Both the position numbers and the translations under genes were made by a program. The notes beneath the pieces were generated by a model. It was not told the DNA's origin, made no database searches, and was given only the letters and a program-made list of their open reading frames with translations. Below are positions 8,000-16,001 of a stretch of DNA of 27,865 nt, one piece after another (positions within the stretch are counted from its first letter, which is position 1; every line of letters starts with the position of its first letter). The DNA is from an uncultured Eubacteriales bacterium (lineage in GTDB: Bacteria; Bacillota; Clostridia; Oscillospirales; Oscillospiraceae), in contig CABRZL010000021.1 of assembly GCA_902475435.1 (NCBI GenBank), forward strand, positions 1-27,865, in the 5' to 3' direction.

Positions 8000-8817
8000 C
8001 CGACATTCTTGAAATGGTGCAGGAACTCAAAACCGCCGCCGCCGCGCTCACCCGGGAAAACGACGCCTTTGAACGGCAGGTGATCGCAATCGAGCAGGCC
8101 GCCGAACATGCAGACGCCTATCGCCAGGTGGTCAACGCCCAGGCATCCCACAACTGGGGCTACTATCAACATCTGCACAGGGATGAGCTGGATCGGTATT
8201 GGGCCAAATCTGTGGACGACATTGTATATGCCCATGGCCGCGAGGCCTTCTTTGGCAGAGAGTCCACCTATCAATATTACATCGAAACTCCAAAAAAGAT
8301 GTGCGAAAACGGACGCATCAACGCACTGAAAAACTATGGAATTGTATCCGAAGCTCCCGACGGCCCAGGGTATCGGGTCCACAACGTCATCAGTTCCCCC
8401 GTCGTTGAAATCGCGGGCGATGGACAGACCGCTCAGGGCATCTGGATGGCGCATACCTTTATGAGCCAAATCACAGAAAGCGGCGCCGCCGCTCCCAGCT
8501 TTGGCCTTGCCAAATACGGCGATGAATTTTATCACGAGGACGGGACCTGGAAAATGTGGCACCGCCGGGACTATGTGGACGCTATGCTTCCGTGCAATCT
8601 GCGAAAAGAGGACCCTCTGGAAAACCACATCCCCCTGTTTTCCGATGGCGTCAAAACCATCGCCCAGGAGGGTGACATGATTTACCACCCCTATAGCTGT
8701 ACCCGCAGAGAACCGGCCATTCCCCAGCCTTACGAAACCTGGGATCCCGCCCAATCCTATATCCAAATCATCCGAGACGGCTATGAAGTCTCAAAGGAGG
8801 TGTCAGCAGATGACTGA
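7996..8817 (+). CDS. NTF2/SnoaL-like protein, second tandem paralogue (NTF2b)
   Basis: 273 residues. Its ATG overlaps the TGA of NTF2a in an ATGA junction (7996-7999), suggesting translational coupling. Order is the same as NTF2a: an N-terminal helical segment (about 1-40), an NTF2 fold with ELDRYWAKSVDDIVYAHG (one residue longer than its neighbours at this point), QGIWMAHTF and GTWKMWHRRDY, and a tail with the shared Pro-rich end PQPYETWD. Conserved across the three copies are a His near residue 52, the YW.K..DDIVYA block and the WH pair near the end of the domain; these are candidate pocket residues. It is cytoplasmic by lack of a signal peptide. Function unknown beyond the fold. Confidence 0.78.
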   Translation: MTDILEMVQELKTAAAALTRENDAFERQVIAIEQAAEHADAYRQVVNAQASHNWGYYQHLHRDELDRYWAKSVDDIVYAHGREAFFGRESTYQYYIETPKKMCENGRINALKNYGIVSEAPDGPGYRVHNVISSPVVEIAGDGQTAQGIWMAHTFMSQITESGAAAPSFGLAKYGDEFYHEDGTWKMWHRRDYVDAMLPCNLRKEDPLENHIPLFSDGVKTIAQEGDMIYHPYSCTRREPAIPQPYETWDPAQSYIQIIRDGYEVSKEVSADD

Positions 8818-9643
8818 TCCGGTTCTCAACGCCGCTTATGCCGCCCTGGCCGCCGCAAAACAGGCCGTCAAAACAACGGAAACCGATGCTTATTACCAAG
8901 AAGCCGTCGAGGCAGACGACTACCGGCAGATTATGAACGCCATAGGCAAGCATGTTTTTGGCTACTATGGGCAAATACAAGAAGAGGAATTAGACAAATA
9001 CTGGTCCAAGCGGGACGACATCGTCTATGCCCACGGATCCATGGCCTATTACGGCAGAGAAAACGTCTATAACTACTATACCGGCATGACGGCCGCCATG
9101 AAGCAATCCGGCCGGGAAACCGCAGAAAAATTCTACGGCAAGCAGTTTGATCCCCAATTTGGCCCCGGCTACAAGGTGATGAATATGATCTTGAGCCCAT
9201 ATGTGGAGATTGCAAAGGACCGTCAGACCGCCCGCGGCATTTTTATGGCGTTTGCCTACATGACGCACCTGAATCCGGACACGGGAAAGCCTGATACCTC
9301 GTTGGGGTTGTCGCGATACTCCTGTGAATTCATTCGGGAAGATGGGCAGTGGAAGCTCTGGCACCGGGTGGATCATGTGGTGTGCGGCCTGGAATATCTG
9401 GGGATGGGCGCCATGATGCCTCCCCAAAAAGGCGGCAAACAGAGCGGCGCTCCTCAGGCCCCAATCCCTGCAATGCAGTATACCGGACAAAAAACGCTAT
9501 CACAGCGTTCCGGCTCCAACGCCCCATACGAGCCCAGCTACCCGGAGCCTAAAATCCCCGAGCCATACGACACCTGGACTATAGAAAATTCCTACATCGT
9601 TGTGGAATGCGACGGATATGATGCATCCAAATACAAACCATAA
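8810..9643 (+). CDS. NTF2/SnoaL-like protein, third tandem paralogue (NTF2c)
   Basis: 277 residues. The ATG at 8810 follows AAAGGAGG (8792-8799) and overlaps the end of NTF2b by 8 bases; a longer frame from 8783 has no such site. The NTF2 fold carries ELDKYWSKRDDIVYAHG, ARGIFMAFAY and GQWKLWHRVDH. Unlike the other two copies, the His of the WMAH motif is replaced (FMAF), so this copy may differ in chemistry or be a partner subunit. The tail is longest here and ends PEPYDTWTIENSYIVVE. SBP2 starts 14 bases after the stop, so both are in one operon. The fold is assigned by comparison of motifs by eye; the reaction is unknown. Confidence 0.78.
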   Translation: MTDPVLNAAYAALAAAKQAVKTTETDAYYQEAVEADDYRQIMNAIGKHVFGYYGQIQEEELDKYWSKRDDIVYAHGSMAYYGRENVYNYYTGMTAAMKQSGRETAEKFYGKQFDPQFGPGYKVMNMILSPYVEIAKDRQTARGIFMAFAYMTHLNPDTGKPDTSLGLSRYSCEFIREDGQWKLWHRVDHVVCGLEYLGMGAMMPPQKGGKQSGAPQAPIPAMQYTGQKTLSQRSGSNAPYEPSYPEPKIPEPYDTWTIENSYIVVECDGYDASKYKP

Positions 9644-9657
9644 AAGGAGGAAATACC

Positions 9658-11370
9658 ATGAAAAAGTTCACATCTATACTGCTGATCTTGGGACTCGTAT
9701 TCTGCCTGTTTTCGGCCTGCAGTTCCACCACGGAACAGGAAAGCACAACATCCGCCGCAGTGGCCAGCGAATCGGCCGAAGCGCCCTCTGCGACCCCTGT
9801 GCCGGAGGATACCCGGCAGTCTGCCTCTGAAACTGCGTCCTCGGCATCAGAAGATTCCGTCGCAGAATCCGTTTCCACTTCGGATTCCAAACCTCCGAAA
9901 TATGATCTTCCGCTGACCACCGGCGGCGAAAGCCTGACCATGTTCGCCATCTCCAACAGCAACGTCACGGATTACATCGGCGACCTGAACAACCACCAGA
10001 TTTACATGGCGGCAGAGGAAATAACCGGCGTGACGGTGGACATTCAAACCTACCAGCAGGAAACCAGCACCGAACAGTTCTCCCTGGTGCTTGCCTCCGG
10101 CGACTATCCCGACATGGTCCGTTCCGGCGTATATCCATCCGGTATTTCCGCCGCCTTCGAGGAGGACATTATCATCGACTTTGCCGACTATCTGGAATTT
10201 GCGCCCAACTATGCCGATATCCTGGACAACAATCCGGGGGTTGCACAGGACGCAAAAACCGACGACGGCAACATTCTCTCCCTGTACTATCTAAACGCCT
10301 ATTTGGGCAAGTTTGAGGTTCCCATCACCGAGGGCCCCGTTATCCGCAAGGATCTGCTGGAGGATGCAGGCCTCGACAGCCCCACCTCCGTTGAGGAACT
10401 CCACGACGTCTTAACCGCATTGAAATCCGCTTATGATCTGGACGATCCTCTGTATCTGGGCAATACCGTGTTTGCTGCCAGCGGATTCCTGATGGGCGCC
10501 TATGACGTCAGCGCAGAACTGTATCAGGTGGACGGCGTGGTAAAATACGGCCCCCTGGAGGAGGGCTTCCGCAGCTATCTGGAGACCATGATCGCCTGGT
10601 ATCAGGAAGGACTTCTGAACGCTGATTTCTACAGCTATGATGACAACCCCATGTCCACTGTCACAGAGGGCAAGAAAGTAAACGGCGACATCGGCGTATT
10701 TGCCGCCCCCGCCGCGAACCTTTCCGCATACTGCTCTGACGCTGCGTATTACACCGGGATGCAGATTCTTCCCAACGCAGACGGAGAAAACCATTTGACC
10801 AGCACCACCAAGGTTGTAGACACCAGCAAGGGCATGACCATCGCCACCGGCTGTGAGAATGTGGAACTTGCCGTCCAATGGTGCGACTTCTGGTACAGCG
10901 AGGAAGGGCAGCTGCTGTCCAACTACGGTCTTGAGGGCGTCACCTTTACATATGACGCAGAGGGAAATCCCCACTGGACAGAGCTTCTGACCGCCAATGC
11001 CGACGGCATGTCTCTCGGCATCGCCCGTCAGGTCTATACGACGCTGACCCAGCAGCCCGGCGTTTGCCCCAAGGAAATCGAGATGGATCTGCTGGACGAA
11101 AATGCCCTGGCCTCTGTAGAAATCTGGGGTTCCAGCGGCGACGGCGACTACACCATGCCAAACGTCTCCCTGACCTCCGAAGAGAGCGCCCGCGCTGCGC
11201 AGATTTTCAGCGACATTGATACCCTAAACAATGAGACCTGGTTTAAGATTCTTCTGGGCCAGCAGAGCATCGACACTTGGGGCGACTACCTCGCCTCTAT
11301 CCGGGAAATGGGCATCGACGAGTACATTGCAATCTATCAGACCGCGCTGGATCGCTATAACCAGAGATAA
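9658..11370 (+). CDS. Extracellular substrate-binding lipoprotein, LplA-like (SBP2)
   Basis: 570 residues; ATG preceded by AAAGGAGGAAATACC, 14 bases after NTF2c. The signal peptide ends at lipobox FSAC (Cys21). A Ser/Glu/Ala-rich linker runs to about residue 80. The solute-binding fold has LVLASGDYPDMVRSG, the LPNADGENHLT segment and the end MGIDEYIAIYQTALDRY, which matches SBP1 and SBP3. It is the only SBP here co-transcribed with the NTF2 genes, so its ligand is probably a substrate or precursor for them (inference). LplA-like relatives usually bind oligosaccharides; a glycosylated small molecule would fit both facts but is not shown. No permease is adjacent. Confidence 0.9.
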   Translation: MKKFTSILLILGLVFCLFSACSSTTEQESTTSAAVASESAEAPSATPVPEDTRQSASETASSASEDSVAESVSTSDSKPPKYDLPLTTGGESLTMFAISNSNVTDYIGDLNNHQIYMAAEEITGVTVDIQTYQQETSTEQFSLVLASGDYPDMVRSGVYPSGISAAFEEDIIIDFADYLEFAPNYADILDNNPGVAQDAKTDDGNILSLYYLNAYLGKFEVPITEGPVIRKDLLEDAGLDSPTSVEELHDVLTALKSAYDLDDPLYLGNTVFAASGFLMGAYDVSAELYQVDGVVKYGPLEEGFRSYLETMIAWYQEGLLNADFYSYDDNPMSTVTEGKKVNGDIGVFAAPAANLSAYCSDAAYYTGMQILPNADGENHLTSTTKVVDTSKGMTIATGCENVELAVQWCDFWYSEEGQLLSNYGLEGVTFTYDAEGNPHWTELLTANADGMSLGIARQVYTTLTQQPGVCPKEIEMDLLDENALASVEIWGSSGDGDYTMPNVSLTSEESARAAQIFSDIDTLNNETWFKILLGQQSIDTWGDYLASIREMGIDEYIAIYQTALDRYNQR

Positions 11371-11420
11371 CAGGAATCCCTGATCCAATTTTGATGGTTT
11401 GGGCAGTCATAAAACGAATC

Positions 11421-11449
11421 TTGCAATCCGACTTCCGGTTCTGTATGCT
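11421..11449 (+). promoter_or_regulatory. Candidate internal promoter of ene-reductase 1
   Basis: TTGCAA (11421-11426) and TATGCT (11444-11449) are 17 bases apart in the 111-bp gap between SBP2 and the flavoenzyme gene, ending 32 bases before its ATG. It would allow expression separate from the NTF2 operon. No strong terminator is seen in this gap, only a weak CAGG...CCTG hairpin near 11371. Confidence 0.45.
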
Positions 11450-11481
11450 AATGGCAGAAAATGTGATTAGGAGGATTCTAT

Positions 11482-13536
11482 ATGTCCAAACGATATGAGC
11501 TGCTGCTCTCCCCCCTTCAGGTTGGCAGTGTCCTGCTGAAAAACCGTATGGTTTCCACTGCCGGTATCCCGCATATGCTGCAAGGCACAGAGGAATATCC
11601 TACGGATCGCTTGATCTCACACCTGGCCAACCGAGCCAAAAACGGCGCCGCCGCGGTTTATCTGAACTTCGCCATGCGTACGGACGAGGGACCCGGCGGC
11701 CCGCCTCAAAAGCCCGGCGAAATTGACATGACTTTTCCCCCCCACGACACTGCGGTGAACATTGCCAAAACCAGCGCCCACAACTACCTCTGTCAGACGA
11801 TTGACGCCATCCGCTATTATGAGTCCATTGCGATTACGCAGCCCATGGGCTCCTTCACCCGGAACGACATGCCGGGCGGCCCTGCCAAGGACGGCACCCC
11901 TCAGCACGGCGGCGGTCCCATGGCCATGCCCTCCGACCCCATGGAACAGCTTCGCCAGGAACAGGAACAGTGCCGCGGCCGCAGCGTGGATCACATCACC
12001 AAAAAGCAGATTCAGGAATTCATTGACTCTGTTGTAAAAAATGCAAAAATCCTAAAGCAGTTTGGCTTCGAGATGTTCTCCTTCCACAACGCCTATCACA
12101 ACGGCACCATGGCGGAATTCTGGTCCACCCATACCAATCACCGTACCGACGAATACGGCGGCTCCGTCATGAACCGCGCCCGCCTGATGATTGAAGTCAT
12201 GGACGCAATGAAACAGACCTTTGGCAAGGATTTTCCCATAGAGGTGCTGATCTCCGTGGACGGTCTGGGCGTCAACCGGAACGACACCTTTGAGCTGGCA
12301 AAGCTTTTGGAAGGAAAGGTCGATATTCTCCATGTTCGCCACGGGGACAAGGACCCTCAGCATCCAATCGGGTTTACCTCTTCCAGAGCGGTTCCCTGTC
12401 CCAATTTGGATGCGGCTGCGGCGCTTAAGGACTCCATTATGCGCCGCGGCGGCTCCATCAAAGTCGGCGTATCCGCCGGCCTTCAGAACCCGGATTTCAA
12501 CGAAAAGATCCTGCGGGAACAGAAAGCCGACATCATCTGCATGTCCCGGGCCTGGATCTGCGACAGCGAGTACGGCGAAAAAATCTACGCCGGCCGCGGG
12601 GAGGACGTAACGCCCTGCATTCGCTGCAACAAATGCCACGTTCCCAACGACTCCGACAAATTCCGCTCCTTCTGTTCCGTCAATCCCAAAATCGGCATCG
12701 AATTCAAGCTGGATCAGGTCATCGCGCCCGTCACCAGAAAGAAAAAAGTGGCCGTGGTCGGCGGCGGCCCAGCCGGCATGAAATGCGCCATCACCTGCGC
12801 CCAGCGTGGCCACGACGTGACGCTGTATGAAAAATCCGGCCAGTTGGGCGGTCAGCTGTTTCATGCGGACTACGCCAGCTTTAAATGGCCCCTGGCTGAT
12901 TTTAACCACTGGCTGATCCGTCAAACCTATCAAAACGGCGTCACCGTGCGGCTGAACACGGAGGCCAGCCGTGAAATGCTGGAACCAGAGGGTTATGACG
13001 ACGTTGTCGTAGCCATCGGCCCCAAGTTCAAAACGCCCCGTCTTCCCATTGCAGAGGGCACCAAAACCATGCTCTGTGTAGACGTTTACGGTCACGAGGA
13101 CGAGCTTCCCCATGATATCGTGGTCATCGGTGGCAGCGAGACCGGCACGGAAACTGGAATGCACCTGGCCCAGCGGGGGCACCATGTCACTGTGATGACA
13201 AGGCAATCCATGCTGGCGCAGGACGCGCCCCATGCCCATTTCGTCGTAATGATGATGGACACCTATGAACACCTAGAGGGATTTGACTATGCCCGGTACA
13301 TTCAAAAATATGTCAGCGTTGACTCCAACGGCGTCACCTATATTGACCGCGACGGCAACGAACAATTCGTTCCGGCGGATCTGGTGGTACTCTCCGGGGG
13401 CGTTGAGCCGGTTCCCGACCAGTGCGCAAAATTCTATGGTTCCGGAGACCATGTCCACTATATCGGCGACTGCTATCGCCCCGGCGACGTCCATAAGGCT
13501 GTCACCGCTGGCTTTGCAACCGCCAATCAGATTTAA
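11482..13536 (+). CDS. Fe-S flavin ene reductase, BaiCD/2,4-dienoyl-CoA reductase type (ene-reductase 1)
   Basis: 684 residues; ATG with TAGGAGGATT upstream. The three-part layout is that of 2,4-dienoyl-CoA reductase, trimethylamine dehydrogenase and BaiCD/BaiH. An FMN-binding Old Yellow Enzyme barrel spans about 5-370 (LLKNRMV; NHRTDEYGGSVMNRAR at 219-234). A 4Fe-4S site has Cys379, 382, 385 and 398. An FAD/NAD(P)H part follows (VVGGGPAG at 425-432, VVIGGSETG at 547-555, YIGDCYRPGD near the end). It would reduce C=C bonds of conjugated carbonyl compounds using NAD(P)H; substrate unknown. The active-site segment reads HNAYHNG (202-208) instead of the common H-x-A-H-G-Y-L. Two Gly/Pro-rich insertions occur near 69-80 and 130-153. 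No signal peptide. Paralogue of the gene at 19048. Confidence 0.88.
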   Translation: MSKRYELLLSPLQVGSVLLKNRMVSTAGIPHMLQGTEEYPTDRLISHLANRAKNGAAAVYLNFAMRTDEGPGGPPQKPGEIDMTFPPHDTAVNIAKTSAHNYLCQTIDAIRYYESIAITQPMGSFTRNDMPGGPAKDGTPQHGGGPMAMPSDPMEQLRQEQEQCRGRSVDHITKKQIQEFIDSVVKNAKILKQFGFEMFSFHNAYHNGTMAEFWSTHTNHRTDEYGGSVMNRARLMIEVMDAMKQTFGKDFPIEVLISVDGLGVNRNDTFELAKLLEGKVDILHVRHGDKDPQHPIGFTSSRAVPCPNLDAAAALKDSIMRRGGSIKVGVSAGLQNPDFNEKILREQKADIICMSRAWICDSEYGEKIYAGRGEDVTPCIRCNKCHVPNDSDKFRSFCSVNPKIGIEFKLDQVIAPVTRKKKVAVVGGGPAGMKCAITCAQRGHDVTLYEKSGQLGGQLFHADYASFKWPLADFNHWLIRQTYQNGVTVRLNTEASREMLEPEGYDDVVVAIGPKFKTPRLPIAEGTKTMLCVDVYGHEDELPHDIVVIGGSETGTETGMHLAQRGHHVTVMTRQSMLAQDAPHAHFVVMMMDTYEHLEGFDYARYIQKYVSVDSNGVTYIDRDGNEQFVPADLVVLSGGVEPVPDQCAKFYGSGDHVHYIGDCYRPGDVHKAVTAGFATANQI

Positions 13537-13548
13537 TGAAAGACGTTC

Positions 13549-13582
13549 AGGCGGCCATTGGAACTCCAATGGCCGCCTTTCT
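13549..13582 (+). terminator. Intrinsic terminator after ene-reductase 1
   Basis: AGGCGGCCATTGGA (13549-13562) pairs with TCCAATGGCCGCCT (13565-13578), followed by TTCTT. It lies between convergent genes (ene-reductase 1 and the cupin) and may work in both directions. Confidence 0.82.
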
Positions 13583-13605
13583 TCGATATAAAGGGAGTTT
13601 TTTAT

Positions 13606-14034
13606 TTATTTTCTGGGAGGCGGGCCGCCCGGCTTGCCAGGGCCGCCTGGATGTCCGGGGCCTCCTGGACCTCCAGGTCCACCCGGGCCCCCTGGGTCTC
13701 CCGGTCCTCCCGGTCCTCCCGGCATTCCCTGATCCACCAGAATCATTACAGCCGGCTCATCCCCGGGATTCTCCATGGTGCGTTCCTCCATGGCTTCAAA
13801 GCAGGCCGCGTCGCCTGGGCCCATCGTAAAGTGCTGATCCCCGCATGTGACGTTCAAGCTGCCGCTGATGACCAGACACAGGTTCTTAACCGGCGTGCCT
13901 CCGGCACGGACGGAATGCGGCGCCTGCTCCGACCAGATCAGATTGACGCCTTCCATCAGGCCCTGATACCGGTAAAGCTCTGCATCTCCATGGGGGGAGA
14001 TCGGCGTAATATCTGCTTTTTTCAATTGTTTCAT
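13606..14034 (-). CDS. Small cupin-fold protein with collagen-like Gly-X-Pro tail
   Basis: 142 residues; ATG with GAGGAGGATAG upstream, 12 bases after the SBP3 stop, so probably the second gene of an SBP3-cupin operon. Residues about 20-100 look like a single cupin barrel (PHSVRAGGTPVKNLCLVISG, then GDQHFTMGPGDAACF). The usual metal-binding His pair and the second-motif His are not visible, so metal-dependent catalysis is doubtful and a binding role is more likely. Residues 103-138 are twelve uninterrupted Gly-X-Pro triplets (X mostly Gly; also Met, Asp, His, Lys), followed by PPRK. The tail is in frame and ends at a proper stop. No signal peptide. Small cupins often modify or sense small molecules; no specific function can be given. 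Confidence 0.75.
   Translation of the reverse strand: MKQLKKADITPISPHGDAELYRYQGLMEGVNLIWSEQAPHSVRAGGTPVKNLCLVISGSLNVTCGDQHFTMGPGDAACFEAMEERTMENPGDEPAVMILVDQGMPGGPGGPGDPGGPGGPGGPGGPGHPGGPGKPGGPPPRK
13621..13728 (-). repeat. Gly-X-Pro coding repeat in the cupin gene
   Basis: Twelve consecutive 9-base units encode Gly-X-Pro. The DNA repeat is degenerate (mixed GGN, CCN codons), so it looks like a maintained protein repeat rather than a recent slippage of one unit. Confidence 0.8.
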
Positions 14035-14046
14035 GCTCTATCCTCC

Positions 14047-15792
14047 TCAGCGTTCCAGATAGCGGTCATAAGCAGTCTGGTAGATTGCCGTGCACTCGTC
14101 AATGCCCATTTCCTTGCAGGTATCCACAAAGGTATCCCACTGCTCCATGGAATTTTCGCCCACCACAAACCGCAGAAGTTCGGTCTGCGCATAGGTTCCA
14201 ATGTCCGTATACTTCGTATAGAATGCATCGCTTTCTTCCGTGGTCATCGTCACAGCGTCTGAAATATTGCTCTCGCTGCCACCATAAGCGGATTCCCACA
14301 CCGCTGTGCAGGCGATGACCTCTTCCGAATACACGTTGTCCCGAATGATTCTGGGGTCGCCAAAGGTGGGAACACTGGCGGCACAATACATAATCCGCGC
14401 CAGCTGGAAGATGAAGCCGTCCGGATTGTTATAGATGACGTCCGTATAGACAGGCTCTCCGTTTTCCATGGTATAGCTGACGCCCTCCACACCGTACCGG
14501 GCCAGCATCAGCCCATCTTCGGTGCTCCAGAAGTTCAGCCACTGCAGCGCCAATTCCCAGTTATCGCTGGTGGCGCTGACGCTGGCATTGCCCGCGGAGC
14601 CGGGGTCGTCGTCATAGAACGTCAGCAGGCTTCCATCACTGGGCAGAGCATCCGGCAGCGCCGCGCAGGCAAAATTCGGATCAGCCGCCTGCTTGGGATA
14701 GTCCACCAGGTTGTTCATCACAGTAGTCCAAATGCCCGCCTGACCGTTCAAAATCACGGACGTATTCGCAGTGTCAGTCATGTCACTGGACCGGTTGAAG
14801 AAATCTCCGCCGATCAGCCCTTCTTCAAACCACTGCGCCAGGGTCGCGATATATTCCTGGTACCCCTCCGAGGTAAAGCAGCATACCACATTCCCATCCT
14901 CTAAATAGAAACTGAGGCTGCTTGCATCGTCCACATTGAAGCTAGTGCTGCCAAAGGCATAGGACAGATTGGACTTCAGGTTCGCGCTGAGCATGAACGG
15001 GTCTGAGATTCCATAATTGGATTTGAAAGCCGTCAGCACATCATGATAGTCATCAACGGTTTTGGGCATCTCCAGCCCCAATTCCTCCAGCCAGTCCTGG
15101 CGGATGAAATTGCCCTGGGACAGGCCAAGTTCTACGGCGTTAAAGCTGTAAATGGCGCCGATGGTTCCATCGTCCGTAGTGGCGTATTTGACCCATTTGT
15201 CGTTGGTCACAAACTCCCGGTAGTAATCCGGCAGATATTCTGCCATCAGGTCCGTCAGATCCAACAGGATTCCATCCCGGATTCCCGCAGCCACGCCGCC
15301 GTTATAAAAGGTTGCCGCCGACGAGAGAATATCATAGCTGGTTCCGGAGGCCACCATCAGATTGAACTCTGTCGCGGCGCTCTCCTGAGAACAGGAGATA
15401 TACTCCACCGGAACTCCGGTAAACTCCTCCGCCGCCGCATAAGCCGGGTGGTCCAGATAGGTGCTGTAGCACATGCTCAAGGCCGGCATCCAGGGCAGCC
15501 AATAGGTCAGCGTCGCGCCGCCCGGGTCCAGCGGATATGTGATGGACCCCAGCTCCATCTCGACGGCAGACGCCTCTTCCGCACCGGAAGGTTCCTCTGC
15601 GGATATGTCCGCCGGGGCCGACGTGGTCTGGCTGGTGGTCGGTTCAGCCTGCGGCTCCGTTACAGAGGGGGAATCCTCGATCCCGGAGGATTGCTCGGAC
15701 TCGGCCGAGGTACCCGTGCCGCATCCGGCCAGCATGGTCAGTAGCAAAACGGCAGAAAGCAGCAAGGAACAAATTCTTTTTCGTTTTCTCAT
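14047..15792 (-). CDS. Extracellular substrate-binding lipoprotein, LplA-like (SBP3)
   Basis: 581 residues. The ATG complementary to 15790-15792 has GAAAGGAGAATCCCC upstream; an open frame extending to 15960 lies upstream of the predicted promoter and is ignored. A basic start (MRKRKR) and hydrophobic segment lead to lipobox LLAGC. A Ser/Thr/Glu/Pro-rich linker follows, then the solute-binding fold with LMVASGTSYDILSS and the C-terminal MGIDECTAIYQTAYDRY, closest by eye to SBP2. It is followed by the cupin gene on the same strand and is divergent from AraC3. Ligand unknown; no transport permease nearby. Confidence 0.9.
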   Translation of the reverse strand: MRKRKRICSLLLSAVLLLTMLAGCGTGTSAESEQSSGIEDSPSVTEPQAEPTTSQTTSAPADISAEEPSGAEEASAVEMELGSITYPLDPGGATLTYWLPWMPALSMCYSTYLDHPAYAAAEEFTGVPVEYISCSQESAATEFNLMVASGTSYDILSSAATFYNGGVAAGIRDGILLDLTDLMAEYLPDYYREFVTNDKWVKYATTDDGTIGAIYSFNAVELGLSQGNFIRQDWLEELGLEMPKTVDDYHDVLTAFKSNYGISDPFMLSANLKSNLSYAFGSTSFNVDDASSLSFYLEDGNVVCCFTSEGYQEYIATLAQWFEEGLIGGDFFNRSSDMTDTANTSVILNGQAGIWTTVMNNLVDYPKQAADPNFACAALPDALPSDGSLLTFYDDDPGSAGNASVSATSDNWELALQWLNFWSTEDGLMLARYGVEGVSYTMENGEPVYTDVIYNNPDGFIFQLARIMYCAASVPTFGDPRIIRDNVYSEEVIACTAVWESAYGGSESNISDAVTMTTEESDAFYTKYTDIGTYAQTELLRFVVGENSMEQWDTFVDTCKEMGIDECTAIYQTAYDRYLER

Positions 15793-15844
15793 GGGGATTC
15801 TCCTTTCAAATATGTTGATCACGTGATGGTTTTGTGATGATTTC

Positions 15845-15873
15845 ATCATACACGGACTTTTGCAACTGTACAA
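15845..15873 (-). promoter_or_regulatory. Promoter of the SBP3-cupin operon
   Basis: On the minus strand, -35 TTGTAC (plus 15868-15873) and -10 TATGAT (plus 15845-15850) are 17 bases apart. Transcription would begin near 15838, giving a leader of about 45 bases. Confidence 0.55.
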
Positions 15874-15951
15874 ATACTCAAAATACATAGGGTATAACTT
15901 GAAGTTATTGTGAAAAATTACTATATAGCTGAAAAATCCGTTTCTTTTTTC

Positions 15952-15980
15952 TTGCCACACGCATGAAAGACTTGTAAAAT
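15952..15980 (+). promoter_or_regulatory. Promoter of AraC3
   Basis: A -35 TTGCCA (15952-15957) and a -10 TAAAAT (15975-15980) have a 17-base spacer; each hexamer has one mismatch. The start of transcription would be near 15987, only about 15 bases before the ATG. It lies back to back with the SBP3 promoter, with 78 bases between the two -35 boxes. Confidence 0.65.
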
Positions 15981-16001
15981 GAATAAAAAGGAGGGATCTC
16001 C

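Noticed and set aside
12052..13272. 406-codon minus-strand frame opposite ene-reductase 1
   Set aside because: Shadow of the coding strand: low-complexity translation and no ribosome site.
7190..13536. Bile acid 7-alpha-dehydroxylation (bai) operon
   Set aside because: An NTF2-fold protein plus a BaiCD-type flavoenzyme is suggestive, but the CoA ligase, CoA transferase, hydroxysteroid dehydrogenases and transporter are absent, the NTF2 proteins are much longer, and BaiE catalytic residues are not seen at equivalent places by eye.
13621..13728. CRISPR or other DNA-level tandem repeat
   Set aside because: The repeat is a 9-base codon pattern for Gly-X-Pro inside a coding frame, with no spacers.
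15793..15960. N-terminal extension of SBP3
   Set aside because: It runs through the promoter and would place a lipoprotein signal peptide inside the protein.
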